11,537 nucleotides of DNA from contig JAFYBU010000039.1 of assembly GCA_017540065.1 (NCBI GenBank), positions 1-11,537 on the forward strand, in the 5' to 3' direction. Origin of the DNA: Alphaproteobacteria bacterium. Its GTDB lineage: Bacteria > Pseudomonadota > Alphaproteobacteria > CAAHEQ01 > UBA3637. The notes beneath the pieces are model-generated. The model was not told the DNA's origin and ran no database searches. It saw only the letters and a program-made list of their open reading frames with translations. This document shows, piece after piece, positions 6,096-11,537 of this stretch (the stretch's first letter is position 1; every line of letters starts with the position of its first letter). The position numbers were made by a program, and so were the translations under genes.

Positions 6096-7415
6096 ATGCG
6101 GTTATTAAAGTTTTTTTTATTTTGCTTGGGAATGATTGTTTTACCCGCAATGGCAGAATTAAGAATTGATGTATCGGGTGCAAGAAGTGAACCAACGCCT
6201 ATCGCTTTTCCTGATTTTTATGCAATTGATTCAGCGTTAGATAAGACAGCTATTCGTATTTCTGATATTATACGCCAAGATTTGGAAAGTTCCGGTTTAT
6301 TCAGAATCGTTAATCAAGACGCCTATTTACAGAATTTAGCAGGGGTAAATGATACACCTAATTTTCGTGATTGGCAGGCTATCAATGCCCAAGCCCTTGT
6401 TCAGGGGCAGTTGGAAGAAACATTTTCCGGAGAATTAAAAGTTTCTTTTCGTATTTGGGATGTTTACACCGAACAGCAGATGGTGGCCAAAGTTTTAACT
6501 TCTAATCCGTCCAGTGAACGTAAATTGGCGCATATTATTGCTGATACAATTTATGAACGTTTGACTGGCGAAAGAGGGTATTTTGATACAAAAATCGTGT
6601 TTGTCAGTGAAACGGGAAGCCTTAAAAATCGCAAACGTCGTTTGGCCGTTATGGATCAAGATGGGGCTAATGTACGCTATTTAACGGACGGGAAAGACAT
6701 GGTGATGACACCTCGTTTTTCACCCAATATGCAAAAAGTGACTTATATGTCATATGCCAGCGGGGAACCGAAAGTCTATTTGATGGATGTGGAATCAGGA
6801 AAAACGGAATTAGTTGGAAAGTTTAAGGGAATGTCTTTTGCACCACGATTTTCTGTTGATGGAAAAAAATTGATCATGTCACTTTCAAAACGCGGTAATT
6901 CGGATATTTATACTTATGATTTGGCAACTGGTGAACAAAAACAATTAACAAATCATCCTGCTATTGATACGTCGCCCAGTTACTCTCCCGATGGGAAAAG
7001 AATAGTTTTTAACTCGGATCGGTCGGGTAATCAGCAACTTTATGTGATGGAAGCAGACGGGGCTGATGTGCACCGAATCAGCTTTGGGGAAGGGACGTAT
7101 GCTACGCCAGTTTGGTCGCCCCGAGGAGATTATATTGCCTTTACTAAAATTAAAAATGGAAGTTTTTATATCGGGTTGATGCGTGCAGATGGTTCTGGGG
7201 AGCGTTTGATTGCTGAGGGCTTTTTGGTTGAGGGGCCAACTTGGGCTCCAAACGGCAGAGTTTTAGCCTTTTTCCGTCAAGAAAAAATGAACTCTGTTGG
7301 TTGGTTTGGTAAGGGTGTTACTCTTCACAGTATTGATATTACCGGTCATAATGAAAGAGAACTTAAAACCCCAAAGGAAGCATCAGATCCCACATGGTCT
7401 CCGCTTCTACATTAA
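6096..7415 (+). CDS. tolB: Tol-Pal system periplasmic protein TolB
   Basis: TolB is the periplasmic component of the Tol-Pal machine that pulls the outer membrane inward at division; it binds Pal and is released through TolA. The protein is 439 aa, normal for the family. It begins with a signal peptide (hydrophobic 3-17, cleavage expected after AMA at 18-20, leaving mature ELRIDVSGA). The alpha/beta D1 domain spans about 22-160. The six-bladed propeller follows, with PD40-type repeats such as TPRFSPN, SPSYSPDGKRIVFNSDRSG, TPVWSPRGDYIAF and GPTWAPNGRVLAF. AAAGGAGGG precedes the ATG by 5 nt. Oddly for this gene, pal does not follow and tolQRA do not precede; the next gene is rpsB. No clear terminator follows the stop. 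Confidence 0.96.
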   Translation: MRLLKFFLFCLGMIVLPAMAELRIDVSGARSEPTPIAFPDFYAIDSALDKTAIRISDIIRQDLESSGLFRIVNQDAYLQNLAGVNDTPNFRDWQAINAQALVQGQLEETFSGELKVSFRIWDVYTEQQMVAKVLTSNPSSERKLAHIIADTIYERLTGERGYFDTKIVFVSETGSLKNRKRRLAVMDQDGANVRYLTDGKDMVMTPRFSPNMQKVTYMSYASGEPKVYLMDVESGKTELVGKFKGMSFAPRFSVDGKKLIMSLSKRGNSDIYTYDLATGEQKQLTNHPAIDTSPSYSPDGKRIVFNSDRSGNQQLYVMEADGADVHRISFGEGTYATPVWSPRGDYIAFTKIKNGSFYIGLMRADGSGERLIAEGFLVEGPTWAPNGRVLAFFRQEKMNSVGWFGKGVTLHSIDITGHNERELKTPKEASDPTWSPLLH

Positions 7416-7424
7416 AAAAAGTGC

Positions 7425-7453
7425 TTGACATTTGTTTTTTCTTTTGTTATAAT
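7425..7453 (+). promoter_or_regulatory. Strong predicted promoter of rpsB (-tsf-frr-uppS)
   Basis: A perfect TTGACA (7425-7430), a 17-bp T-rich spacer and a perfect TATAAT (7448-7453), starting 10 bp after the tolB stop. The predicted start is near 7460. The 15 bases ending in the -35 box (AAAAAGTGCTTGACA) are identical to those at the rpsL promoter (11218-11232). Inverted repeats AAAAGTG (7417-7423) and CACTTTT (7459-7465) flank the promoter but are far apart. Confidence 0.88.
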
Positions 7454-7459
7454 GCAACC

Positions 7460-7604
7460 ACTTTTGACGTGGTGTCAAAGGTATTACACATGCGGGAAAT
7501 GTCCGGTTTGATGAGTTGTCAGATTTAGGATTTCCAGTGTAAACAAGGACTTGTTTATGCTTCTTCCTGCAGAGGTTTAACTGGAAAAAGAAAGGATTTA
7601 TAAA
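7460..7604 (+). ncRNA. Structured leader of rpsB mRNA, possible S2 autoregulatory element
   Basis: About 145 nt separate the predicted start from the rpsB ATG, long for this window. The RNA begins with an 8-bp hairpin (7461-7468 with 7474-7481, one G-U pair, 5-nt loop GUGGU). Further on, TTTCCAGT (7531-7538) pairs perfectly with ACTGGAAA (7580-7587), enclosing a 7-bp hairpin (7540-7546 with 7551-7557) and a minor CCU/AGG one. The outer stem closes just before the ribosome binding site AGAAAGGA at 7589-7596. In E. coli, S2 represses rpsB-tsf through the 5' untranslated region. That this leader does the same is inference. Confidence 0.5.
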
Positions 7605-8372
7605 ATGTCTCTTCCAACTATTACTATGCGTCAGCTGATTGAAGCTGGTGTTCATTTTGGTCATAATGCGCGTCGGTGGAATCCGAAAATGGCCCCATTT
7701 ATTTATGGAACGCGCGATAATGTTCATATTTTAGATTTAGGTCAAACAGTTCCCAATTTGTATCGTGCAATGGAAGCTGTACGTGATGTGGCTGCCAAAG
7801 GCGGTAAAATTTTGTTTGTGGCAACAAAAGCTCAAGCTCAAACTATCGTGGCTGAAGCTGCAACTCGCTGCGGTCAATACTTTGTTAATAAACGTTGGTT
7901 GGGTGGTATGATGACTAACTGGAAAACAATTTCTTCCAGCATCAAACGTCTGAATGATATTGATGCACGTATGGAAAAGGACGGTTTTGCAGGTCTTACC
8001 AAAAAGGAAAAATTAGGTATTGAACGTGAACGTGAAAAATTAGAGGCTTCTTTGGGCGGTATTCGTAAAATGAATGGTCGTCCGGATGTTTTATTCGTTA
8101 TTGACGTTTGTAAAGAAGAATTAGCAATTGCTGAAGCTAAAAAGTTAGGAATTCCTGTGATTGCTATTTGTGACTCTAATGCGGATCCAGATGGAATTAA
8201 CTATGTAATTCCCGGAAACGATGATGCCACAAAAGCTATTAAATTGTATTGTGATTTAATCAGTGGTGCCGTTTTAGATGGTATTCAAGCCGAATTAAAA
8301 GCAGCCGGCGTAGATGTTGGTGCTGCTGTTGAAGCTCCTGCCGAAATCGCAAAAGAAGAAGCAAAAGCTTAA
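7605..8372 (+). CDS. rpsB: 30S ribosomal protein S2
   Basis: S2 sits on the back of the 30S subunit and is among the last proteins to join it. The protein is 255 aa, slightly longer than the 241 aa of E. coli because of an Ala/Glu/Lys-rich tail (VGAAVEAPAEIAKEEAKA). Typical S2 sequence runs throughout: MRQLIEAGVHFGHNARRWNP near the start, then VNKRWLGGMMTNW, GRPDVLFVIDVCKEE and PVIAICDSNADPDGINYVIPGNDDA. The start follows AGAAAGGA at 8 nt. It opens the rpsB-tsf-frr-uppS cluster with a near-perfect promoter and a structured leader, and is separated from tsf by a strong hairpin that could lower downstream transcription. Confidence 0.98.
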   Translation: MSLPTITMRQLIEAGVHFGHNARRWNPKMAPFIYGTRDNVHILDLGQTVPNLYRAMEAVRDVAAKGGKILFVATKAQAQTIVAEAATRCGQYFVNKRWLGGMMTNWKTISSSIKRLNDIDARMEKDGFAGLTKKEKLGIEREREKLEASLGGIRKMNGRPDVLFVIDVCKEELAIAEAKKLGIPVIAICDSNADPDGINYVIPGNDDATKAIKLYCDLISGAVLDGIQAELKAAGVDVGAAVEAPAEIAKEEAKA

Positions 8373-8380
8373 AGTAAAAA

Positions 8381-8414
8381 CTCTCCGAATTGAAAAAAAT
8401 TCGGAGAGGGTTTT
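8381..8414 (+). terminator. Intercistronic hairpin (partial terminator) between rpsB and tsf
   Basis: A perfect 11-bp stem, CTCTCCGAATT / AATTCGGAGAG, with a 6-nt loop GAAAAA, starts 8 bases after the rpsB stop. It is followed by GG then TTTT, so the U-tract is short and offset, suggesting attenuation rather than full termination. TTGAAA (8390-8395) in the loop with TATGTT (8414-8419) at 18-bp spacing could be a weak tsf promoter. Confidence 0.6.
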
Positions 8415-8446
8415 ATGTTAACTATAACTTTAATAAAGGAGACAAA

Positions 8447-9331
8447 ATGGTTGAAATTAATGCAAAATTAGTCGGTGAATTGCGTGAAAAAACCGGTGTA
8501 GGTATGATGGAATGTAAAAAAGCTTTAACAGCCTGTGAAGGGGACTTGGAAAAGGCGATTGATTTTTTACGTAAAAAGGGTGTTGCAATGGCCGAAAAGA
8601 AGGCTGGTCGTGTTGCTAATCAAGGATTGGTGGCTGTGGCCGTTGAAGCTAACACAGGGGCTGTTGTCGAATTGAACAGCGAAACAGACTTTGTTGCAAA
8701 AAATGCTGAATTCCAAGCTTTTTTAAGCAAAGTTGTGGCTTTGGCTTTAGCACAGAAAATTAATGATGTTGAAGCTCTGAAAAAAGCGGATTTAGAAGGT
8801 AAATCTGTCCAAGACACATTAGTGGCTTTGATTGCTAAAATTGGTGAAAATATGAGTTTGCGTCGAGTTGCGATTGTGACAGGGGATACTGTTGTTCCAT
8901 ACGTGCATTCTGCTATTGCACCGGGTCTTGGAAAGATTGGTGTATTGGTGGCCTTATCCGGAGATAATGTCGCTGATATTGGAAAGAAAGTGGCAATGCA
9001 TGTTGCGGCTTCAAAACCTCAATTCTTGTCTGTTGCCGATGTAGATGCTGCAACAGCCGAACACGAACGTGGTATTTATGCCGAACAAGCCAGAGCCAGT
9101 GGTAAGCCTGAAGCTATTATTGAAAAAATGGTAGAAGGCCGTATGCGTAAATTCTATGAAGAAGCCGTTTTGTTGGAACAGGCTTTTGTTATGGATCCGG
9201 AAAAGAAAGTCAAAGATGTTTTGGCCGAAAGCAATGCAACCGTTTCTACTTTTGTCCGCTTTAACTTAGGCGAAGGTATTGAAAAGAAAGAAGAAGATTT
9301 TGCTGCCGAAGTGGCAAAACAAATTGGCTAA
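8447..9331 (+). CDS. tsf: Elongation factor Ts
   Basis: EF-Ts is the guanine-nucleotide exchange factor that regenerates EF-Tu-GTP. The protein is 294 aa. The N-terminal UBA-like domain (LVGELREKTGVGMMECKKAL, 8-27) and the EF-Tu contact TDFV at 80-83 in NSETDFVAKN are present, followed by the two core repeats (SLRRVAIVTGDTV..., PQFLSVADVD...). The ATG at 8447 is set by AAAGGAG (8435-8441) 5 nt upstream and by the family start MVEINAKLVGELREKTG. An in-frame TTG at 8390 lies inside the rpsB-tsf hairpin and adds 19 unrelated residues. It is second in the cluster, downstream of a probable partial terminator. Confidence 0.97.
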   Translation: MVEINAKLVGELREKTGVGMMECKKALTACEGDLEKAIDFLRKKGVAMAEKKAGRVANQGLVAVAVEANTGAVVELNSETDFVAKNAEFQAFLSKVVALALAQKINDVEALKKADLEGKSVQDTLVALIAKIGENMSLRRVAIVTGDTVVPYVHSAIAPGLGKIGVLVALSGDNVADIGKKVAMHVAASKPQFLSVADVDAATAEHERGIYAEQARASGKPEAIIEKMVEGRMRKFYEEAVLLEQAFVMDPEKKVKDVLAESNATVSTFVRFNLGEGIEKKEEDFAAEVAKQIG

Positions 9332-9337
9332 TGGAGC

Positions 9338-9363
9338 AGGGGCTGGATAATTCTGGCCCCTTT
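9338..9363 (+). terminator. Intercistronic hairpin between tsf and frr
   Basis: AGGGGCTGGA / TCTGGCCCCT pair over 10 bp (two G-U pairs) around a TAAT tetraloop, 6 bases after the tsf stop. Only UUU follows before the frr ribosome binding site AAAGGAGG. It may be a weak terminator, an RNA processing site or a stability element. It stands exactly where pyrH lies in many relatives. Confidence 0.45.
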
Positions 9364-9376
9364 AAAAGGAGGAAAA

Positions 9377-9931
9377 ATGGATTTTAACTTAATTAAATCT
9401 CAAATGGAAGAAAGTATTCAAAAGGCGGGGGAAGCTTTGCGTCATGACTTTTCCGGTCTTCAAACGGGACGTGCAACGACTGCTTTGTTGGACGGAATTC
9501 GTGTGGAAGCATATGGTTCTGTTGTTCCTTTGAATCAGGTGGGGGCGGTCAGTGTTCCAGATGCGCGGACTTTGTCAGTGACTGTTTGGGATAAAAGCCA
9601 ATTAAAAGCTGTTGAAAAAGCAATTGTGGAAGCAAATTTGGGATTGAATCCGATGAACGATGGTCAAATGATCCGCATTTCTATTCCGCCTTTGTCAGAA
9701 GAAAGACGAGCCGAAATTATTAAAATTGCTAATCGTTTTACCGAAACTGCACGTGTTTCTGTCAGAAATGCGCGTCATGAAGCAATTAACGCTTTACGGG
9801 CAGAAAAAGCCAATATCCCGGAAGATGATATGAAACGTTATGAAAAGGAATTACAGGACTTAACCGATAAGGCAATTGCAGCAATGGATGCAAAATTGAA
9901 AGAAAAAGAAGCAGAATTAAAACAGGTATAA
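9377..9931 (+). CDS. frr: Ribosome recycling factor
   Basis: RRF acts with EF-G to split post-termination ribosomes into subunits. The protein is 184 aa, the usual 185-aa size. The L-shaped fold's signatures are visible: LQTGRATTALLDGIRVEAYGS near residues 28-48, PLNQVGAVSVPDARTLSVTVWD, and the C-terminal helix RRAEIIKIANRFTETARVSVRNARHEA. A strong AAAGGAGG lies 4 nt before the ATG. In most proteobacteria the order is rpsB-tsf-pyrH-frr-uppS; here tsf is joined directly to frr with a hairpin between. It is followed by uppS after only 2 nt. Confidence 0.97.
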   Translation: MDFNLIKSQMEESIQKAGEALRHDFSGLQTGRATTALLDGIRVEAYGSVVPLNQVGAVSVPDARTLSVTVWDKSQLKAVEKAIVEANLGLNPMNDGQMIRISIPPLSEERRAEIIKIANRFTETARVSVRNARHEAINALRAEKANIPEDDMKRYEKELQDLTDKAIAAMDAKLKEKEAELKQV

Positions 9932-9933
9932 AA

Positions 9934-10656
9934 ATGACTAATACAGAAGAAAAAGAAAGTAAAATTCCAACCCATATAGCCATCATTATGGATGGAAACG
10001 GTCGTTGGGCGCAAGAAAAAGGATTACCTAGAACTGCGGGGCATAAGCAGGGTGCGGAAAATGTTCGTCCGATTTTAGAACATGCCAAAAAAAGCGGTAT
10101 AAAGTATGTTACGTTATTTGCTTTTTCTTCTGAAAATTGGAATCGTCCTAAAGCTGAAGTCAAATTTTTAATTGATTTGTTCAGACGTTATTTGAATGAA
10201 GATATTAAGGAATTACAAAAGCAAAAAGTAAATGTTTCTTTTGTCGGTTCTCGTGATAAATTCCCGGCAGATATTGTGGAACGGATGAATGAATTAGAAC
10301 GAGAAACAGCCGGTTTTGATGATTTTCATGTTGTTTTGGCTCTTTCTTATGGTGCACGTGAAGATATTATTGCCGCCATTAAAAGAATTGCTTTGGACGT
10401 AAAAGAAGGAAAATATTTAATTTCGGCTATTGATGAGAATGTTGTAAAAGAGGCACTTTCTACACGTAAAATTCCTTCTCCGGATTTGGTTATCAGAACC
10501 AGCGGTGAGCAGAGAATCAGTAATTTCTTGTTGTGGGAAATTGCTTATGCCGAATTGTATTTTACGCCGATTTATTGGCCTGATTTCAATGAACAAGATT
10601 TAGATATCGCAATAGAAGCTTACGGTCGTCGTGAACGTCGTTTCGGAAAAGTTTAA
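9934..10656 (+). CDS. uppS: Undecaprenyl diphosphate synthase (cis-prenyltransferase)
   Basis: UppS adds eight isopentenyl units to farnesyl diphosphate, making the lipid carrier for peptidoglycan and surface glycans. The protein is 240 aa. Conserved regions are HIAIIMDGNGRWA (14-26, with catalytic Asp20), FAFSSENWNRP (63-72), LALSYGAREDI (135-145) and RTSGEQRISNFLLWE (188-202) with its diphosphate-binding arginines; the latter usually reads RTGGE or RTSGE. The ATG is 2 nt after the frr stop with only a weak CAGG ahead, so translation is probably coupled to frr. cdsA, dxr and the bam genes, which commonly follow, are absent; a terminator ends the unit. Confidence 0.96.
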   Translation: MTNTEEKESKIPTHIAIIMDGNGRWAQEKGLPRTAGHKQGAENVRPILEHAKKSGIKYVTLFAFSSENWNRPKAEVKFLIDLFRRYLNEDIKELQKQKVNVSFVGSRDKFPADIVERMNELERETAGFDDFHVVLALSYGAREDIIAAIKRIALDVKEGKYLISAIDENVVKEALSTRKIPSPDLVIRTSGEQRISNFLLWEIAYAELYFTPIYWPDFNEQDLDIAIEAYGRRERRFGKV

Positions 10657-10664
10657 AATTTTTC

Positions 10665-10693
10665 TTGACTTCTTGTATTTATTTTAATAGTCT
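10665..10693 (+). promoter_or_regulatory. Possible promoter of the prepilin gene, interleaved with the uppS terminator
   Basis: CTTGACT gives a good -35 (TTGACT, 10665-10670) just after uppS. The -10 is less clear: TAGTCT (10688-10693) at 17-bp spacing lies in the left arm of the terminator, and TAATAG (10685-10690) needs a 14-bp spacer. With the former, transcription would start near 10700 in the hairpin loop. Confidence 0.45.
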
Positions 10694-10719
10694 GTCATAA
10701 ACTGACGGACTATTTTTTT
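10686..10719 (+). terminator. Rho-independent terminator of the rpsB-uppS cluster
   Basis: ATAGTCTGTCA (10687-10697) pairs with TGACGGACTAT (10703-10713) over 11 bp with one G-U pair and a 5-nt loop, followed by a six-T run; an extra A-T pair can close the base. It ends immediately before the next gene's ribosome binding site AGGAG. Confidence 0.85.
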
Positions 10720-10731
10720 AGGAGATGAGAC

Positions 10732-11208
10732 ATGAAAATTCAATCAGGACGAACGATGGTAGAAATGTTGGCTGTTGTGTGCTTAATCAGTATATTGACG
10801 ATTATGGGGGCTCATCTTTTTGCAAAGGCGATGAATACTCTTCGGGGAAATTATATTATGCAACAAGTTTTTATCAAAGCAAATTATCTGATTCAAAATC
10901 CTGTTGCCAGCCGACATAAATCGTTGGATGTTTCTGTTGTTGGAAATAAAAATAAGTTATCGTACGGATATTCTTTTGATTCTGATGAAACCAAAGTGGA
11001 CGAAGAAAGTCATTTAATTAAAATTCAAATAAACGGTAATTTCACAAAAGAATTGTGTGAGGTTTTAAAAGATAAGATTTCCTCACAAGAATATGCAGGA
11101 TTGAAATCCATAATTGTAAAGGGAAAAGATTTAACTAAAAACAGTTGTCCAGATGAGGTTTTCAATTCAATTAAATTTGTTGTGTCTCCAGATTTTAAAA
11201 AACAGTAA
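10732..11208 (+). CDS. Type IV prepilin-like protein with N-terminal methylation motif
   Basis: This 158-aa protein has a six-residue leader ending in Gly (MKIQSG), then RTMVEMLAVVCLISILTIMG: a prepilin peptidase site G6/R7, Glu at +5 (E11), and a hydrophobic helix of about 17 residues. It would be cut and N-methylated by a PilD-type peptidase and either polymerise as a minor pilin or pseudopilin, or anchor in the inner membrane. The Arg at +1 is unusual, Phe or Met being typical. Mature region: 152 aa, polar, with Cys109 and Cys139 near the C-terminus that could form the D-region disulfide of pilins. No pilus or secretion genes flank it, so its partner machinery lies elsewhere. AGGAG is 7 nt before the ATG. 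The body after residue 40 matches no family I recognise. Confidence 0.75.
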   Translation: MKIQSGRTMVEMLAVVCLISILTIMGAHLFAKAMNTLRGNYIMQQVFIKANYLIQNPVASRHKSLDVSVVGNKNKLSYGYSFDSDETKVDEESHLIKIQINGNFTKELCEVLKDKISSQEYAGLKSIIVKGKDLTKNSCPDEVFNSIKFVVSPDFKKQ

Positions 11209-11226
11209 AATAATTATAAAAAGTGC

Positions 11227-11255
11227 TTGACAAGTGGGGAAAAGTAGGGTATAAT
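11227..11255 (+). promoter_or_regulatory. Strong predicted promoter of rpsL
   Basis: A perfect TTGACA (11227-11232), a 17-bp spacer and a perfect TATAAT (11250-11255). The predicted start is near 11262. The preceding A-tract and GTGC are identical to those at the rpsB promoter. It sits inside an inverted repeat (11230-11267). Confidence 0.88.
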
Positions 11256-11267
11256 ACCCCCACTTGT
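11230..11267 (+). repeat. Inverted repeat enclosing the rpsL promoter, possible prepilin terminator
   Basis: ACAAGTGGGG (11230-11239) pairs perfectly with CCCCACTTGT (11258-11267) around an 18-nt loop containing the -10 box. It begins 21 bases after the prepilin stop, but only TTT follows the right arm, so it is a poor Rho-independent terminator. A smaller alternative hairpin, GGGT/ACCC around the -10 (11247-11259), competes with it. Confidence 0.6.
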
Positions 11268-11439
11268 TTGATACTTTCGGAGGGTTTTTGGAAAAATTCT
11301 GCCAGAAAAATCAGGAAGTTATATTTAATAAAATCAATTACTTATAATGATTTTATTAAACGAAAACGGTTCTTTCATCTGCCTGAAATAGGTCGGTGAA
11401 AGGTTTTGTATGAATAGGTAAAAAAGGAAAAGAAAAAAG
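11262..11439 (+). ncRNA. Structured leader of rpsL mRNA, function unknown
   Basis: The predicted leader is nearly 180 nt. It contains a perfect 13-bp AU-rich hairpin (11324-11336 with 11348-11360, 11-nt loop) and a second hairpin, 11372-11402, with 8 bp at the base (CTTTCATC / GGTGAAAG), a mismatch, then GCCT / AGGT (one G-U) around a GAAAU loop. The ribosome binding site AAAAAGGAAAAG follows about 20 nt later. E. coli S7 controls the str operon between rpsL and rpsG, so a 5' leader element would be different. A tiny open frame (11288-11347) lies in it. Confidence 0.45.
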
Positions 11440-11537
11440 ATGCCTACAATTAACCAGCTGACCCGTAAATCACGGAAAGCAGTCAAAAAGCGGAATAAAG
11501 TTCCCGCATTGAAAGCATGCCCGCAAAAGCGTGGCGT
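11440..11537 (+). CDS. rpsL: 30S ribosomal protein S12, 5' end only
   Basis: The frame from 11440 gives MPTINQLTRKSRKAVKKRNK then VPALKACPQKRG before the window ends, the unmistakable N-terminus of S12, the decoding-centre protein where streptomycin-resistance changes arise. 32 full codons are visible and the gene continues beyond the window. A purine-rich AAAAAGGAAAAG (11421-11432) precedes the ATG by 7 nt. The insertion-free RKSRKAVKKRNKVPAL stretch is of the short bacterial type. It usually heads the str operon (rpsL-rpsG-fusA-tuf). Confidence 0.97.
   Translation, partial: MPTINQLTRKSRKAVKKRNKVPALKACPQKRG

Noticed and set aside
7417..7465. AAAAGTG...CACTTTT as a tolB terminator nested with the rpsB promoter, a fifth case
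   Set aside because: The arms are only 7 bp, mostly A-T, with a 35-nt loop and no U-tract; too weak to count with the other four.
7407..7727. Minus-strand frame of 106 codons across the rpsB promoter, leader and gene start
   Set aside because: It covers a consensus promoter and strongly conserved rpsB codons on the other strand, with no family features of its own.
8390..8446. Longer tsf start within the rpsB-tsf hairpin
   Set aside because: It is a TTG start with no binding site in a structured region, and the extra residues are not found in EF-Ts.
1..11537. CRISPR array, insertion sequence, prophage, toxin-antitoxin or defence system
   Set aside because: No spaced direct repeats, transposase, integrase, attachment site or defence-type domain could be found in either strand; the genes are housekeeping with one likely accessory glycosyltransferase and one prepilin.

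Overview
The window reads as chromosomal DNA from an AT-rich alphaproteobacterium, probably an uncultured host-associated one. Three things support this: a Gram-negative envelope set (FadL-type porin, TolB), the alphaproteobacterial style of the translation genes, and a prepilin whose N-terminus (GRTMVEML...) resembles those I associate with gut alphaproteobacterial metagenome bins. The placement is inference from gene content; there is no rRNA or other phylogenetic anchor. No tRNA, CRISPR array, insertion sequence, phage or defence gene was seen.

Layout. Positions 1-2234 (minus strand) hold dut (dUTPase) followed by ettA (ABC-F translation factor). As given, dut carries a one-base deletion that puts its last motif out of frame. 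Positions 2413-4902 (plus) hold a FadL/OmpP1-type outer-membrane protein and pgk. Positions 4971-5942 (minus) hold a lone, AT-richer GT2 glycosyltransferase that converges on pgk at a bidirectional terminator. Positions 6096-7415 (plus) hold tolB, away from its usual pal/tolQRA partners. Positions 7605-10656 (plus) are a translation and cell-wall cluster, rpsB-tsf-frr-uppS, lacking the pyrH that usually sits between tsf and frr. Positions 10732-11208 (plus) hold a small type IV prepilin-like gene. From 11440 the 5' end of rpsL (S12) runs off the window, behind a leader of nearly 180 nt.

How the parts work together. Most genes are housekeeping: translation (S2, EF-Ts, RRF, S12, EttA), undecaprenyl-PP synthesis for the cell wall, glycolysis, dUTP control and the outer membrane. 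The most unusual feature is how transcription is arranged between genes. At four junctions (dut/ettA, fadL/pgk, uppS/prepilin, prepilin/rpsL) a TTGAC-type promoter lies inside, or interleaves with, the inverted repeat that follows the upstream gene; at three of these the repeat has a terminator U-tract. A transcript arriving from upstream contains the whole hairpin. A transcript started at the nested promoter begins past the left arm and cannot form it. The rpsB and rpsL promoters share an identical 15-bp -35 region, and both genes have long, foldable leaders suited to ribosomal-protein feedback. No intergenic gap exceeds 300 bases.
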